From the NCBI GenBank assembly GCA_036001225.1, contig DASYUM010000339.1, positions 4,964-68,963 on the forward strand: 64,000 bases of DNA, written 5' to 3'. Made by a program: the position numbers and the translations under genes. Within the stretch, counting starts at the first letter, position 1. Each line of letters starts with the position of its first letter. Source of the stretch: DASYUM01 sp036001225. Lineage in GTDB: Bacteria > Methylomirabilota > Methylomirabilia > Rokubacteriales > DASRDR01. The notes below the pieces were generated by a model that saw only the letters and a list, made by a program, of their open reading frames with translations, made no database searches and was not told the origin of the DNA. Shown here piece after piece: positions 52,067 to 61,097 of the stretch.

Positions 52067-53131
52067 ATGGGCGACCGGATACGAGTGGCCCTCGTCGGGG
52101 GCGGCGCCGCCGGCAAGCAGCACCTCGAGGGGTATCGAAGCCTGCCCGAGCAGTTCGAGGTCGTGGCCCTGTGCGACGTCGCGGAGGGGGCGGGCCTGGT
52201 GGCCGAGGCGAACGCGATCCCGCGCGTCCTGACGGATTTTCGCGAGATGTGCCGGCTGGACGACGTCGACGTCATCGACCTCTGCACGCCGCCCTATCTG
52301 CACTACGAGCAGACGCTCCAGGGTCTGGACGCCGGCCGGCACGTGATCTGCGAGAAGCCCCTGCCCGCCTCGCTCGCGCAGGTGGATCGAGTGATCGCCG
52401 CCGAGAAGCAGTCGGGCCGCCGCGTGATGCCGATCTTCCAGTACCGTTTCGGCCACGGGCTCCAGAAGCTGAAGCGGCTGGTGGAGCAGGGCGTGGCTGG
52501 CCGCGCCTATCTGACGACGGTGGAGACGGCCTGGCGCCGGCGCGCCGCCTACTACGCGGTCCCCTGGCGGGCCAAGTGGGCCACCGAGCTGGGCGGGGCG
52601 CTGGTCAGCCACGCCATCCACGCCCACGACCTGGTGTATCACGTGCTCGGGCGGGCGCGCAGCGTGTCCGCCCACATGGCCACGCTGGTGAACCCGATGG
52701 AATCCGAGGACTGCGTCTCGGCCTCGCTCGAGATGATGGACGGGTCACTCTGCTCTCTCTCGGTGACCACCGGCTCGCCGGCCGAGATCAGCCGGCACCG
52801 CTTCTGCTTCGAGAACCTGAGCGCCGAGAGCAACACCGAGCCGTACCGCAACTCGAGCGATCCGTGGACGTTCACGGGCGACTCGCCGGCGATCGACGCG
52901 CGGATCGAGGGGGTCCTGCGCGGGTTCGTGCCCCGGCCGGAACGCTTCGCCGGCCAGTTCTCCCGGTTCCACCAGGCCCTGCAGTCGGGGACCGAGCTTC
53001 CGGTGACGCTGGCCGACGCCCGGGCGGCCATCGAGCTGATCACGGCGCTCTACCACTCGGCCCGGACGCGGCAGCCGGTCTCCTTGCCGATCCCCGCCGA
53101 CCACCCCCTCTACGACGGCTGGCAGCCCTGA
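52067..53131 (+). CDS. Gfo/Idh/MocA family NAD(P)-dependent oxidoreductase
   Basis: A 354-residue oxidoreductase with a normal Rossmann start (RVALVGGGAAGKQHLEGYRS), the DLCTPPYLHYEQTLQGLDAG strand-helix, the HVICEKPLPASL motif (EKP lysine) and a C-domain with GGALVSHAIHAHDLVYHVLG. GGAGG precedes the ATG. It closes the ABC transporter operon and probably oxidises an inositol-like or sugar substrate together with the first dehydrogenase. A structured repeat begins four bases after its stop codon. Confidence 0.9.
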   Translation: MGDRIRVALVGGGAAGKQHLEGYRSLPEQFEVVALCDVAEGAGLVAEANAIPRVLTDFREMCRLDDVDVIDLCTPPYLHYEQTLQGLDAGRHVICEKPLPASLAQVDRVIAAEKQSGRRVMPIFQYRFGHGLQKLKRLVEQGVAGRAYLTTVETAWRRRAAYYAVPWRAKWATELGGALVSHAIHAHDLVYHVLGRARSVSAHMATLVNPMESEDCVSASLEMMDGSLCSLSVTTGSPAEISRHRFCFENLSAESNTEPYRNSSDPWTFTGDSPAIDARIEGVLRGFVPRPERFAGQFSRFHQALQSGTELPVTLADARAAIELITALYHSARTRQPVSLPIPADHPLYDGWQP

Positions 53132-53135
53132 ATCC

Positions 53136-53343
53136 CAAAATCGGACGACGACCGCAGGTGCGGGGCCAAGTAACGAGCATAGCGAGGACGCAGGGAGGAG
53201 GCGGCCCGAGGCGTATGCCGCACACGCGCGCCGCAGGACGTCGCGGGGCTGGGGCCCCGCCGTCCGTGGCGCGACACCCGAATGTGAGGGCCGCCGACGA
53301 CCGAGGACGACGCTAAGGCGACGTTAATTGGACCCGCACTAGT
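53136..53343. repeat. Dispersed structured repeat, copy B (long form, MITE-like)
   Basis: About 208 bases. Positions 53136-53181 are identical over 46 bases to 63955-64000. The middle shares several blocks with copy A at 16.7 kb. The outer stem GGCGGCCC (53200-53207) / GGGCCGCC (53288-53295) encloses a long hairpin 53227-53273 built from CGCGCC/GGCGCG, GGACG/CGTCC and GCGGGGC/GCCCCGC with a TGGG loop. The right end (53324-53343), read in reverse, starts CTAGTGC and matches the left end of copy C at 13 of 15 positions, a terminal inverted repeat. No protein is encoded. It fills the gap between a dehydrogenase gene and the ankyrin gene. Confidence 0.78.
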
Positions 53344-53344
53344 C

Positions 53345-54937
53345 CTATCTGGCTCCGGCGCGGCGCAGTTCCTCCTGCACCTCGGGGGAGCGGGCGGCGT
53401 AGTCGAGGACGGACTTGCCGTCGCCGTCGCGCACGTTGACGTCGGCGCGGGCGGCGATCAAGGCGCGGACGTTTTCCAGCCGGCCCATGGTCGCGGCGCT
53501 GATCAGCGGGGTCACCCGGTTCAGGTCGCGGGCGTTGGGATCGGCGCCGCGCGCGAGCAGCAGCCGCACCGCTTCGACCGGGCACAGGCCGGCGGCGCGG
53601 TGGAGGGCGGTATAGCCGGTATCGTCCGCCATCGGCCGGGCGCCGCCTTCGAGCAGCAGACGGATGACCTCGGTATTGTCGCGCCGCTGGCATCCGCGGG
53701 CCGCCTCCGCCAGCGCGTGGCCGCGGTCGGCATTGGCGTCCGCGCCCCGCGACAACAGCCCACGGACCTGGTCGGCATTTCCGCGCAGCGCGGCGATGGC
53801 AAGCGCGCGGGGATCGGCCGGGGCCGCTGACTCGAGCAGCAGTGCAGCGATCTCGTTGCGACCCCAGTTACTGGCCGCCTGCAGCGCGGTGCGCTGGAGG
53901 CGGTCCGGCTGGTCGACCCGGGCGCCGGCGGCGAGCAGCTTCTCCACGGCTTCACGGCTGCCGCCGGTGACCGCCGCGATGAGCGGCGTGGTGTCGTTCT
54001 GCGGGCTGGCATTCACCTCGGCGCCGGCGTCGACGAGGGCGGCGACGATCTCGGCCTGGCCGAGATTCCCGGCATAGATCAGCGGCGGTACGCCGCGATC
54101 GTCCTTGGCGTTGGGGTCGGCGCCGGCGGCGAGCGCCCGGCGCACCGCCGCGGCGTCCCTGCCCAGGACGGCATCGAAGAGTGCCGCGGCTTTGGCACCG
54201 GTATCGTCGCGGGCGCCGGCGACTTCGAGCCGGGCGATGATCGGCGCCAAGCTCGCCTCGTGCGGCCGGCGCCGCGCTTCCAGGTGACGCGCCCAGCGCA
54301 GGGCCGACCATCCGTTCTGATCCTGCGCCTTCACGTCGGCCCCCGCGTCGATGAGTAACTCCAGCATGGCGGGATGGCCGCGCCGGGCGGCCATGATGAC
54401 GTAAGAGACGGCCGGCGGCGAGGGGTTGACGCTCGCCCCACGCTCGATCAGGAGCCGCGCCATCTCGGGCGTGCCCAATCCGACGGCGAAGGACAGCTGC
54501 CGGTCGCCGGGGCGCGCGCCGGAGTCGATCAGCAGCGTGGCCATCGGCACCTTCGAGCGCGTGACGGCGACATCGAGCGCGGTCTCGCCGCCTCGCGCCA
54601 CGTGGCCGACCCTCGCTCCCTTCTCGATCAGGAGGCGGGCGAGGTCGGTGTTCCCACCCTGGGCCGCATAGTGGAGCGGCCGGTATCCGATGTCCCAATG
54701 CGGCAGCTGCTGCATCCAGCTGATGAACGCGATGAGCTCGCGGAGATCGCGGGTCGGAATTTCCGCGTTGACGTCGGCCCCGTTCGAGACGAGACGCCGA
54801 GTCTCGGCCAGGTTGCCATCGCGCGCCGCCCGCATCAGCGCGGTCATGGCATGCTCGTCGCGCTGGTCCACGCCGAAGCGACCGCAGCCGGAAGCGAGCA
54901 CCAGGACAGTGAGCGGCGGAATGAGCTGCCTTCTCAC
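53345..54937 (-). CDS. Ankyrin-repeat lipoprotein
   Basis: A 530-residue protein starting at GTG 54937 with a lipoprotein-type signal (RRQLIPPLTVLVLASGC, candidate lipid-bearing Cys18), so it is probably anchored in the envelope. The rest is about 13 ankyrin repeats of 33 residues, such as MTALMRAARDGNLAETRRLV near the start and PLIYAGNLGQAEIVAALVDA in the middle, ending VLDYAARSPEVQEELRRAG. Ankyrin domains bind other proteins; the partner is unknown. An ATG nine codons upstream is possible but spoils the signal. The stop codon lies two bases from the end of the structured repeat. Confidence 0.88.
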   Translation of the reverse strand: MRRQLIPPLTVLVLASGCGRFGVDQRDEHAMTALMRAARDGNLAETRRLVSNGADVNAEIPTRDLRELIAFISWMQQLPHWDIGYRPLHYAAQGGNTDLARLLIEKGARVGHVARGGETALDVAVTRSKVPMATLLIDSGARPGDRQLSFAVGLGTPEMARLLIERGASVNPSPPAVSYVIMAARRGHPAMLELLIDAGADVKAQDQNGWSALRWARHLEARRRPHEASLAPIIARLEVAGARDDTGAKAAALFDAVLGRDAAAVRRALAAGADPNAKDDRGVPPLIYAGNLGQAEIVAALVDAGAEVNASPQNDTTPLIAAVTGGSREAVEKLLAAGARVDQPDRLQRTALQAASNWGRNEIAALLLESAAPADPRALAIAALRGNADQVRGLLSRGADANADRGHALAEAARGCQRRDNTEVIRLLLEGGARPMADDTGYTALHRAAGLCPVEAVRLLLARGADPNARDLNRVTPLISAATMGRLENVRALIAARADVNVRDGDGKSVLDYAARSPEVQEELRRAGAR

Positions 54938-55135
54938 GGTGCCGATGTGTCTCACCGGCACCATTGTCCCCCGAGAGCGCGGATTTCCGGCTGATTTCCC
55001 CCGGGTGACGACCCGGGTCGCCCGCCCGGCTTCCGCCTGGCGACGCAGGACCAGATCATCTATCTTACTCGGCAGGCTTAGTCGGCAGGGCCCACCGGCC
55101 CTCGAGGGCAGTCTCGGGAAGGGAGCAATCCGCGC

Positions 55136-58100
55136 GTGAGAGGCCCCCGCACCGAACGCCGGATCGTGACGTGCCTCTTCATCGACATCGTCGGCTCGAC
55201 CGACCTCACCATCGCGCTCGGACCGGAACGCATGCAACGCCTGCTCACCGGCGCCTTCGCCGAGCTGAGCGCGATCGTCGAGGAACGGGGCGGCGTCGTC
55301 GAGAAGTTCATCGGGGACGCCATGTTCGCGCTCTTCGGCGCGCCGATCGCCCACGCCGACGATCCCTGGCGCGCGCTGCGGGCCGCCGAGGCCTGCGCGG
55401 AGCGGATCCGCTCGCGGCCCCGCGACGCGGAGATCGCGCTGCGGGTCGGCGTGGAGACGGGCGAGGCCCTCGTCGACCTCGAGGCGACCAGCCGCGAGCG
55501 CCAGCGGATGGCCGTCGGCGCCTGCGTCAACGTCGCCGCGCGCCTCCAGCAGGGCGCCCACTCGGGCGAGATCCTCGTCGGCCCGGTCTGTCACGATGCG
55601 ATGGCCGCGTCAGCCGAGTTCGAGCCGGCGGGCCCGCTGGCCCTCAAGGGCATCGGCGAGGTCGTGGCCTGGCGCCTGGTGCGCACCACGGGAGCGCCCA
55701 GCACCGCGCTGCCCTTCGTCGGCCGGGATGCGGAGCTCGAGCGCCTGCGCACGGCGTTCGAGCGCACCCGGGCCGGGGCCGCCGGCCGCGGGCTGATCAT
55801 CGGCCCTCCCGGCCAGGGCAAGACGCGTCTGGTCGAGGAGTTCCTCCGCCGCCTCGGGCCGACCGTCCGCGTCCTCCAGGCCCGCTGCCGCCCGAGCGCC
55901 GAGCCGACGGCGCGCCCTCCGCTCCACCAGCTCCTGGCCAGCGATCTCGCCGAGGTCACCGGCGACGCGGAGCTCGACCCCGGCGCCGTGGCGTCCCGGC
56001 TCCGCGCGCTCCTCCCGGAGGCCGAGGATGCCACCCACGTCGCCTCGGTGCTCTGCCACAGCGCCGGCCTGAGCGTCGATCAGAAGCTCCTCGCTCACGT
56101 CCCGCGCGACGTCCAGGAGGAGTTCGTGGCCGGGTGGCGCCGGTACCTGGCGAGCCTGGCCCGTGAGCGACCGGTCCTCTTGCACCTGGAGGACGTGCAC
56201 TGGGCCGATCCGAGCTTCCTCCGCCTCGTCGATCGGGTCACCTTCGGCGAGCGCATCCCGCTGTTCACGCTGGCCACGGCCCGCCCCGAGTTCGCGGAGA
56301 GCGCGCACCTGCGCCCGGGCGACGGCCTCGTCATCGAGCTCGAGCCGCTCGACGCGCCGTCGGCGTTGGCCCTCGCCCGCAGCGCGGGGGCCCCCGATGC
56401 GCGCGCCGTCGCGCGGGCGGAGGGGAACCCGCTGTTCATCATCGAGCTGGCCCGCGCGCCCCGCGCGGCCGGGCGGGACCTTCCGATCACGATCCACGGT
56501 GCCATCGCCGCCCGCCTCGACGAGTTGCCCCCTCCCGAGCGCGAGCTCCTGCAGCGGGCGGCCGTGGTCGGCGAAGCCTTCGCGATCCGAGACGCCGCGC
56601 TGCTCGCCGAGCGCGAGCCGATGGAAGTGGCGGGGAGCCTCGGCCGGCTCGCCCACCTCCGCTTCGTGCAGCCCGTGCGGCAAGGCTACCGCTTCCACCA
56701 CGCGCTCGTGCACGACATCGCGTACAGCCGGCTGCCGGTCGCCGAACGGATGCGGCTCCACGCGCGGTACGCCCAGGAAGGTGTGCACCAGGACGAGGCC
56801 GAGGTCCTGGCCCAGCACTGGTGGGAGGCGCTGCGGCCGCCGGATGCCGATTGGGTGTGGGAGGACGCCGGGCAGCGATCGGCGATGCGCGCCGAGGCCA
56901 TCGAGGCGCACCTGGCCGCGGCCGGCCGCCTCATCGATCGCCTCGCCCACGAGGAAGCGCTCGGCGTCCTCGATCGCGCGGGGAAGCTCGCCGCGGGCGC
57001 CCGGGACCTCGGCCGAGTGGAAGCGATGATCGGGCTCGTCCACGCCCGGAACGCCCAGGGCGAGCAGGCGTGGGAGCATCGACTCCGCGCGCTGGAGTGC
57101 TATGACCGCGGAGGGCTCACACCGCCGGCCGGGCTCTACGCCGACCTCCTGGAGATCCCCGCCTTCAACTTCGGGTATTTCCGCCGGCTGCCCGACGACC
57201 AGGAAGTGCTCCGGCTGATGGCGGAGGGCGAGCGGGTCGCGCGGGAGAGCGGCGACGAGGTCGCGCTGGCGCGGCTGCTCACCCAGCGCGCCGTCTTCTC
57301 CCGCGACGCCGGGGCGAGCGCGGAGGCGCTGGCGATCGTGGAGCGGGCGGCCGATCCCACGCCGCATGCCGAGGCGTTCCATCGCCTCGCGCTGGCACAG
57401 TTCATCGCCGGCGACCTCGGGCAGGCGCGCTCGCTCTTCGAGCGGGTCTTCGACCGGCTCCTGGCGGCGGGAGCGAGGATCAACGAGCCGGAGGCGCTCA
57501 CCTATCGCGCGCTCCTCCTCTTCCACCTGGGTGACCTCGCCACCGCCGAGGCGGTGACCGACCGTCTCCTGCAGATCAGCGAGCAGCAGAGCCCCCACAC
57601 TCAGGCCCACGCGCTGGCGGCGCAGGCGCTCGTCCAGCTCGGCCGCGGGGAGTGGCCGGGCCTTTCGCAGACGGGGTTGCGCGTCGCCGATCTCGTGGCG
57701 CGGCATCCCGAGGCCAGCTGGTGCCTGCTGGGAGCGGCCGTCGTCGCGCAGGGAGCGGTCGCGGACGTCTTGGCCGGACGGGGGTTGTCCGAGCAGGCGG
57801 TGCAGCTCGTCTCCCGCATGGTGCCGCAGTCGGTCAGCGTGCAGGCGAGCAGCCTCATGGTGCCCCGCATCCTGGCCGGCGCGCCCTGGTCGGAAGAGGA
57901 CGCGCGGGCGGCGTACGCTCCCAAGGCCCGCCTGTGGGACCGGCAAGAGGTGTGGGATCCGTGCCGGATCCAGCTCGCGCTGGCCTGCGCCTTGCTCCGG
58001 CGCCGGGACGAGCTGGAGCGAATGCTCCCGCAGTTCGACGAGCTGGCGGCCAACGGGGCGCCGTTTCTGGGGGCGTTCGCCGCCGCCCTCCGCGAGGAGA

Positions 58101-58216
58101 TCGCCGCCGCGGGGGGCGGGCCCGCGCCCACCCACCGCGGACTCCGCGAGCTGGGCTATCGCGGGCTCAGCGAGCTGCTCTCCTGCCGGCCCCCGCGCGT
58201 CGCCCCCGCCTCGTAG
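55136..58216 (+). CDS. Class III adenylate/guanylate cyclase fused to AAA ATPase and TPR-like region
   Basis: A 1026-residue soluble protein. Residues 8-180 are a class III cyclase domain with metal Asps D17 (FIDIVGSTDL) and D61 (FIGDAMFALFG), substrate-binding Lys57 and the transition-state pair in VNVAARLQQGA, so it looks active. Residues about 190-480 are a STAND/AAA ATPase (Walker A IIGPPGQGKTRL at about 217; Walker B LLHLEDVHWADPS at about 345). The rest is a helical TPR-like region. Such proteins may couple cAMP synthesis to ligand sensing. GTG start preceded by GGGAG. Divergent from the ankyrin gene. Confidence 0.9.
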   Translation: MRGPRTERRIVTCLFIDIVGSTDLTIALGPERMQRLLTGAFAELSAIVEERGGVVEKFIGDAMFALFGAPIAHADDPWRALRAAEACAERIRSRPRDAEIALRVGVETGEALVDLEATSRERQRMAVGACVNVAARLQQGAHSGEILVGPVCHDAMAASAEFEPAGPLALKGIGEVVAWRLVRTTGAPSTALPFVGRDAELERLRTAFERTRAGAAGRGLIIGPPGQGKTRLVEEFLRRLGPTVRVLQARCRPSAEPTARPPLHQLLASDLAEVTGDAELDPGAVASRLRALLPEAEDATHVASVLCHSAGLSVDQKLLAHVPRDVQEEFVAGWRRYLASLARERPVLLHLEDVHWADPSFLRLVDRVTFGERIPLFTLATARPEFAESAHLRPGDGLVIELEPLDAPSALALARSAGAPDARAVARAEGNPLFIIELARAPRAAGRDLPITIHGAIAARLDELPPPERELLQRAAVVGEAFAIRDAALLAEREPMEVAGSLGRLAHLRFVQPVRQGYRFHHALVHDIAYSRLPVAERMRLHARYAQEGVHQDEAEVLAQHWWEALRPPDADWVWEDAGQRSAMRAEAIEAHLAAAGRLIDRLAHEEALGVLDRAGKLAAGARDLGRVEAMIGLVHARNAQGEQAWEHRLRALECYDRGGLTPPAGLYADLLEIPAFNFGYFRRLPDDQEVLRLMAEGERVARESGDEVALARLLTQRAVFSRDAGASAEALAIVERAADPTPHAEAFHRLALAQFIAGDLGQARSLFERVFDRLLAAGARINEPEALTYRALLLFHLGDLATAEAVTDRLLQISEQQSPHTQAHALAAQALVQLGRGEWPGLSQTGLRVADLVARHPEASWCLLGAAVVAQGAVADVLAGRGLSEQAVQLVSRMVPQSVSVQASSLMVPRILAGAPWSEEDARAAYAPKARLWDRQEVWDPCRIQLALACALLRRRDELERMLPQFDELAANGAPFLGAFAAALREEIAAAGGGPAPTHRGLRELGYRGLSELLSCRPPRVAPAS

Positions 58217-58314
58217 CGGTTCGTCTCAGCCCTCCTGCCGGCACGCGAAGGATCGGCCAGTCTTCTGAATGTCTTCGCGGCTTGGCCGCGCCCAGCGGTA
58301 AAATCGTCTTCTCC

Positions 58315-60984
58315 GTGACCCAGGAGACCAGTCCCCGAGTCCGCTCGGTGTTGCCACTCGCCTCACGGGTCGCCGGCATCGCGACGGCACTCGTCGGCAC
58401 GGCCGTGCTCGCCGGCTGGATCCTCGACGTCAGGCCCCTGAAGAGCGTCCTCCCGAACCTGGCCACCATGAAGGCGAATACGGCGATCGCGTTCATCCTG
58501 GCCGGCCTGTCGCTGGCGCTGCTCGCGCCCCCGAGGCGGGGACGATGGGCGCGCCACCTCGCCCAGGGCTGTGCCCTGACGGCCACCCTGATCGCCCTCC
58601 TGACCCTCGCCGAGTACGCGACCGGCCGGAACCTCGGCATCGACCAGCTCCTCGTCGCGGACACACCGGGCGGGCTGCGGGCGCCCTTCCCGGGCCGCAT
58701 GGGCGTGAACACGGCCCTGGCCTTCTTCCTGCTGGGTCTGGCCTTGCTCGGCGTGGACGTGGAGACGCGCGGCGGCCGGTATCCCGCGCAGCTCCTGGCC
58801 CTGGCCGGGGGGACCGTGGCCGCCATCTCGCTGGTCGGGTACCTCTACAGCGCCACGGCCCTCTTCGGCATCGCCTCGTACACGCAGATGGCGCTGCACA
58901 CGGCCGGGACGCTCCTTCTGCTCGCCGCCGGCATCCTCTGCGCGCGCCCGGACCGCGGCTTGATGGCGACGGTGACGAGCGACGCGCCGGGTGGGCTGAT
59001 GGCCCGTCGCCTCCTGCCCGCCGCCCTCGGGGTGCCCCTGGCCTTGGGATGGCTCCAGCTGGAGGGCGAACGGGCAGGGCTCTACGGGATGGAGCTCGGG
59101 TTGTCGCTGCTGGTGACGGCGATCCTGGCCGTCTTCGCCATCCTGGCCTGGTCCAGCGCGGCGTCGCTCAACCGAGCGGACGCGGCGCGGCGCGAGAGCG
59201 AGGCCCGCACGGCGGCCAGCCTCGAGGGGGCGCTCGACGCCGTCGTGACCATCGATCACCAGGGGCGGATCACGGAGTTCAATCGCGCCGCCGAGCGGAT
59301 CTTCGGCTACCGGCGGACCGAGGTGCTGGGGCGCGAGATGGCCGAGCTCCTGATCCCACCCGCCTTGCGGGACCGGCACCGGCAGGGCCTCGCCGGGTAC
59401 CTGACGACGGGCCACGGCCCGGTCATCGGCCAGCGCCTGCAGCTGCCCGCCCTCCGCGCGGATGGCACGGAGTTTCCCGTCGAGCTCACCATCACCCGGC
59501 TGCCATCGGACGGGCCCCCGATGTTCACGGGCTTCCTGCGCGACGTCACGCTCGAGCGGCAGACGCAGGAGGCCCTCGCCAAGTCCACCGAGCGACTCAG
59601 CATCCTGCACGAGATCGACCGGGCCATCATCGCAGCCCGGCCGCCCGTCGAGATCGCCGAGGCGGTACTGCGGCGCTTGCGGGACCTGCTGGGGGTCCCG
59701 CGCGCCATCGTGAACCTGTTCGACCTGGCCACCGGCGAAGTGGAGTGGCTGGCGGCGGCCGGGCGCCGCCGCATGCACCTCGGGCCCGGCGTCCGCTTCC
59801 CGCTGGCGCTGATGGGCGATGTGGAGGCCTTGCGGCGCGGGGAGCTGCAGGTGATCGACGTCGCGTCGCTGCCCCCCAGCGCCGACGCGGAGGCCCTGCT
59901 CGCCTCGGGCGTCCACGTGTACATGGTGGTGCCCATGATCGCCGGGGGCGAGCTCATCGGAGGGTTGAGCTTCGGCGGAGCGTCGGCCACCTTCCCCCCC
60001 GAGCAGGTCAGCATCGCGCAAGAGGCGGCGGCCCAGCTCGCCATCGCAATCGCGCAGGCGCGCCTCTACGAGCGGGTCAAGGGGCAGGCGGAGGAACTCG
60101 AGCAGCGGGTGCGCGAGCGCACGCGCGAGTTGAGCGCCGCCAACGAACAACTCGAGCAGGAGGTCGGCGAGCGGCGCCGCGCCGAAGCGGAGGCCGATCG
60201 GGCCACCCGGGCCAAGAGCGAATTCCTGGCGAACATGTCGCACGAGCTGCGGACGCCACTCAATGCCATCATCGGCTTCACCGAGCTGATCCACGATGAC
60301 AAAGTGGGCCCGGCCTCGGACGAGCAGAAGGAGTTCCTCGGCGACATCCTGGTCAGCTCCCGGCATCTGCTCCAGCTCATCAACGATGTCCTCGATCTCG
60401 CCAAGGTCGAGTCGGGAAGCCTGGAATTTCACCCCGAGCCGGTGGACCTGGCGCGGCTGACCGACGAGGTCCGGGACGTCCTCCGGGGATTGGCGACCCG
60501 CAAGCAGATCCGGCTGGAGACGGCCGTCGACCCGGCGATCGGCTCGGTGATCCTGGACCCGGCCAAGCTGAAGCAGGTGCTCTACAACTACGCCTCGAAC
60601 GCCATCAAGTTCACCCCCGAGGGCGGGCGGGTGGCGCTTCGCGCCGCGCCCGAGGGCGCGGACGCCGTGCGCCTGGAGGTGGAGGACACCGGGATCGGCA
60701 TCCGCCCGGAGGATCTCGGGCGACTCTTCGTCGAGTTCCAGCAGCTCGACGCGGGACCGGCGAAGCGGCACGAGGGGACCGGACTCGGTCTCGCGCTGAC
60801 CAAGCGGCTCGTCGAGGCCCAGGGCGGCCGGGTCGGCGTCCGGAGTATTCCCGGCCAGGGTAGCGTTTTCTACGCCGTGTTCCCCCGGGCAACCCGGCCG
60901 CTCGGGGTCGCCGCCCTCCCGGCGACCCCGGTCCGGGCGGCCCCGCGCGGGGCGCAGACCGGGCCCGGCTCGAACGAGCCCTGA
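58315..60984 (+). CDS. Membrane sensor histidine kinase with PAS and GAF domains
   Basis: An 889-residue sensor. About eight helices occupy residues 15-285 (MKANTAIAFILAGLSLALLA, MGVNTALAFFLLGLALLGVD), an unnamed membrane sensor module. PAS follows (about 300-415, ALDAVVTIDHQGRITEFNRA), then GAF (about 430-580) and a coiled coil (585-630). HisKA has the His in FLANMSHELRTPLNAIIGF (about 642), then HATPase (NYASNAIKFTPEGG about 760; GTGLGLALTK). There is no receiver, so a separate response regulator is needed; none is adjacent. I start at GTG 58315, 98 bases after the cyclase-ATPase. Confidence 0.9.
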   Translation: MTQETSPRVRSVLPLASRVAGIATALVGTAVLAGWILDVRPLKSVLPNLATMKANTAIAFILAGLSLALLAPPRRGRWARHLAQGCALTATLIALLTLAEYATGRNLGIDQLLVADTPGGLRAPFPGRMGVNTALAFFLLGLALLGVDVETRGGRYPAQLLALAGGTVAAISLVGYLYSATALFGIASYTQMALHTAGTLLLLAAGILCARPDRGLMATVTSDAPGGLMARRLLPAALGVPLALGWLQLEGERAGLYGMELGLSLLVTAILAVFAILAWSSAASLNRADAARRESEARTAASLEGALDAVVTIDHQGRITEFNRAAERIFGYRRTEVLGREMAELLIPPALRDRHRQGLAGYLTTGHGPVIGQRLQLPALRADGTEFPVELTITRLPSDGPPMFTGFLRDVTLERQTQEALAKSTERLSILHEIDRAIIAARPPVEIAEAVLRRLRDLLGVPRAIVNLFDLATGEVEWLAAAGRRRMHLGPGVRFPLALMGDVEALRRGELQVIDVASLPPSADAEALLASGVHVYMVVPMIAGGELIGGLSFGGASATFPPEQVSIAQEAAAQLAIAIAQARLYERVKGQAEELEQRVRERTRELSAANEQLEQEVGERRRAEAEADRATRAKSEFLANMSHELRTPLNAIIGFTELIHDDKVGPASDEQKEFLGDILVSSRHLLQLINDVLDLAKVESGSLEFHPEPVDLARLTDEVRDVLRGLATRKQIRLETAVDPAIGSVILDPAKLKQVLYNYASNAIKFTPEGGRVALRAAPEGADAVRLEVEDTGIGIRPEDLGRLFVEFQQLDAGPAKRHEGTGLGLALTKRLVEAQGGRVGVRSIPGQGSVFYAVFPRATRPLGVAALPATPVRAAPRGAQTGPGSNEP

Positions 60985-61097
60985 CCGAGGCCGGCGACGC
61001 GTCGAGCAATGGGATGTCTACCGGGGCGGACGGACCGCAGCGGCTGGTGGGGGCGCGGCGATGAGCCCGGTGGGGATGCGGAATCGAGCCCCTGTGA

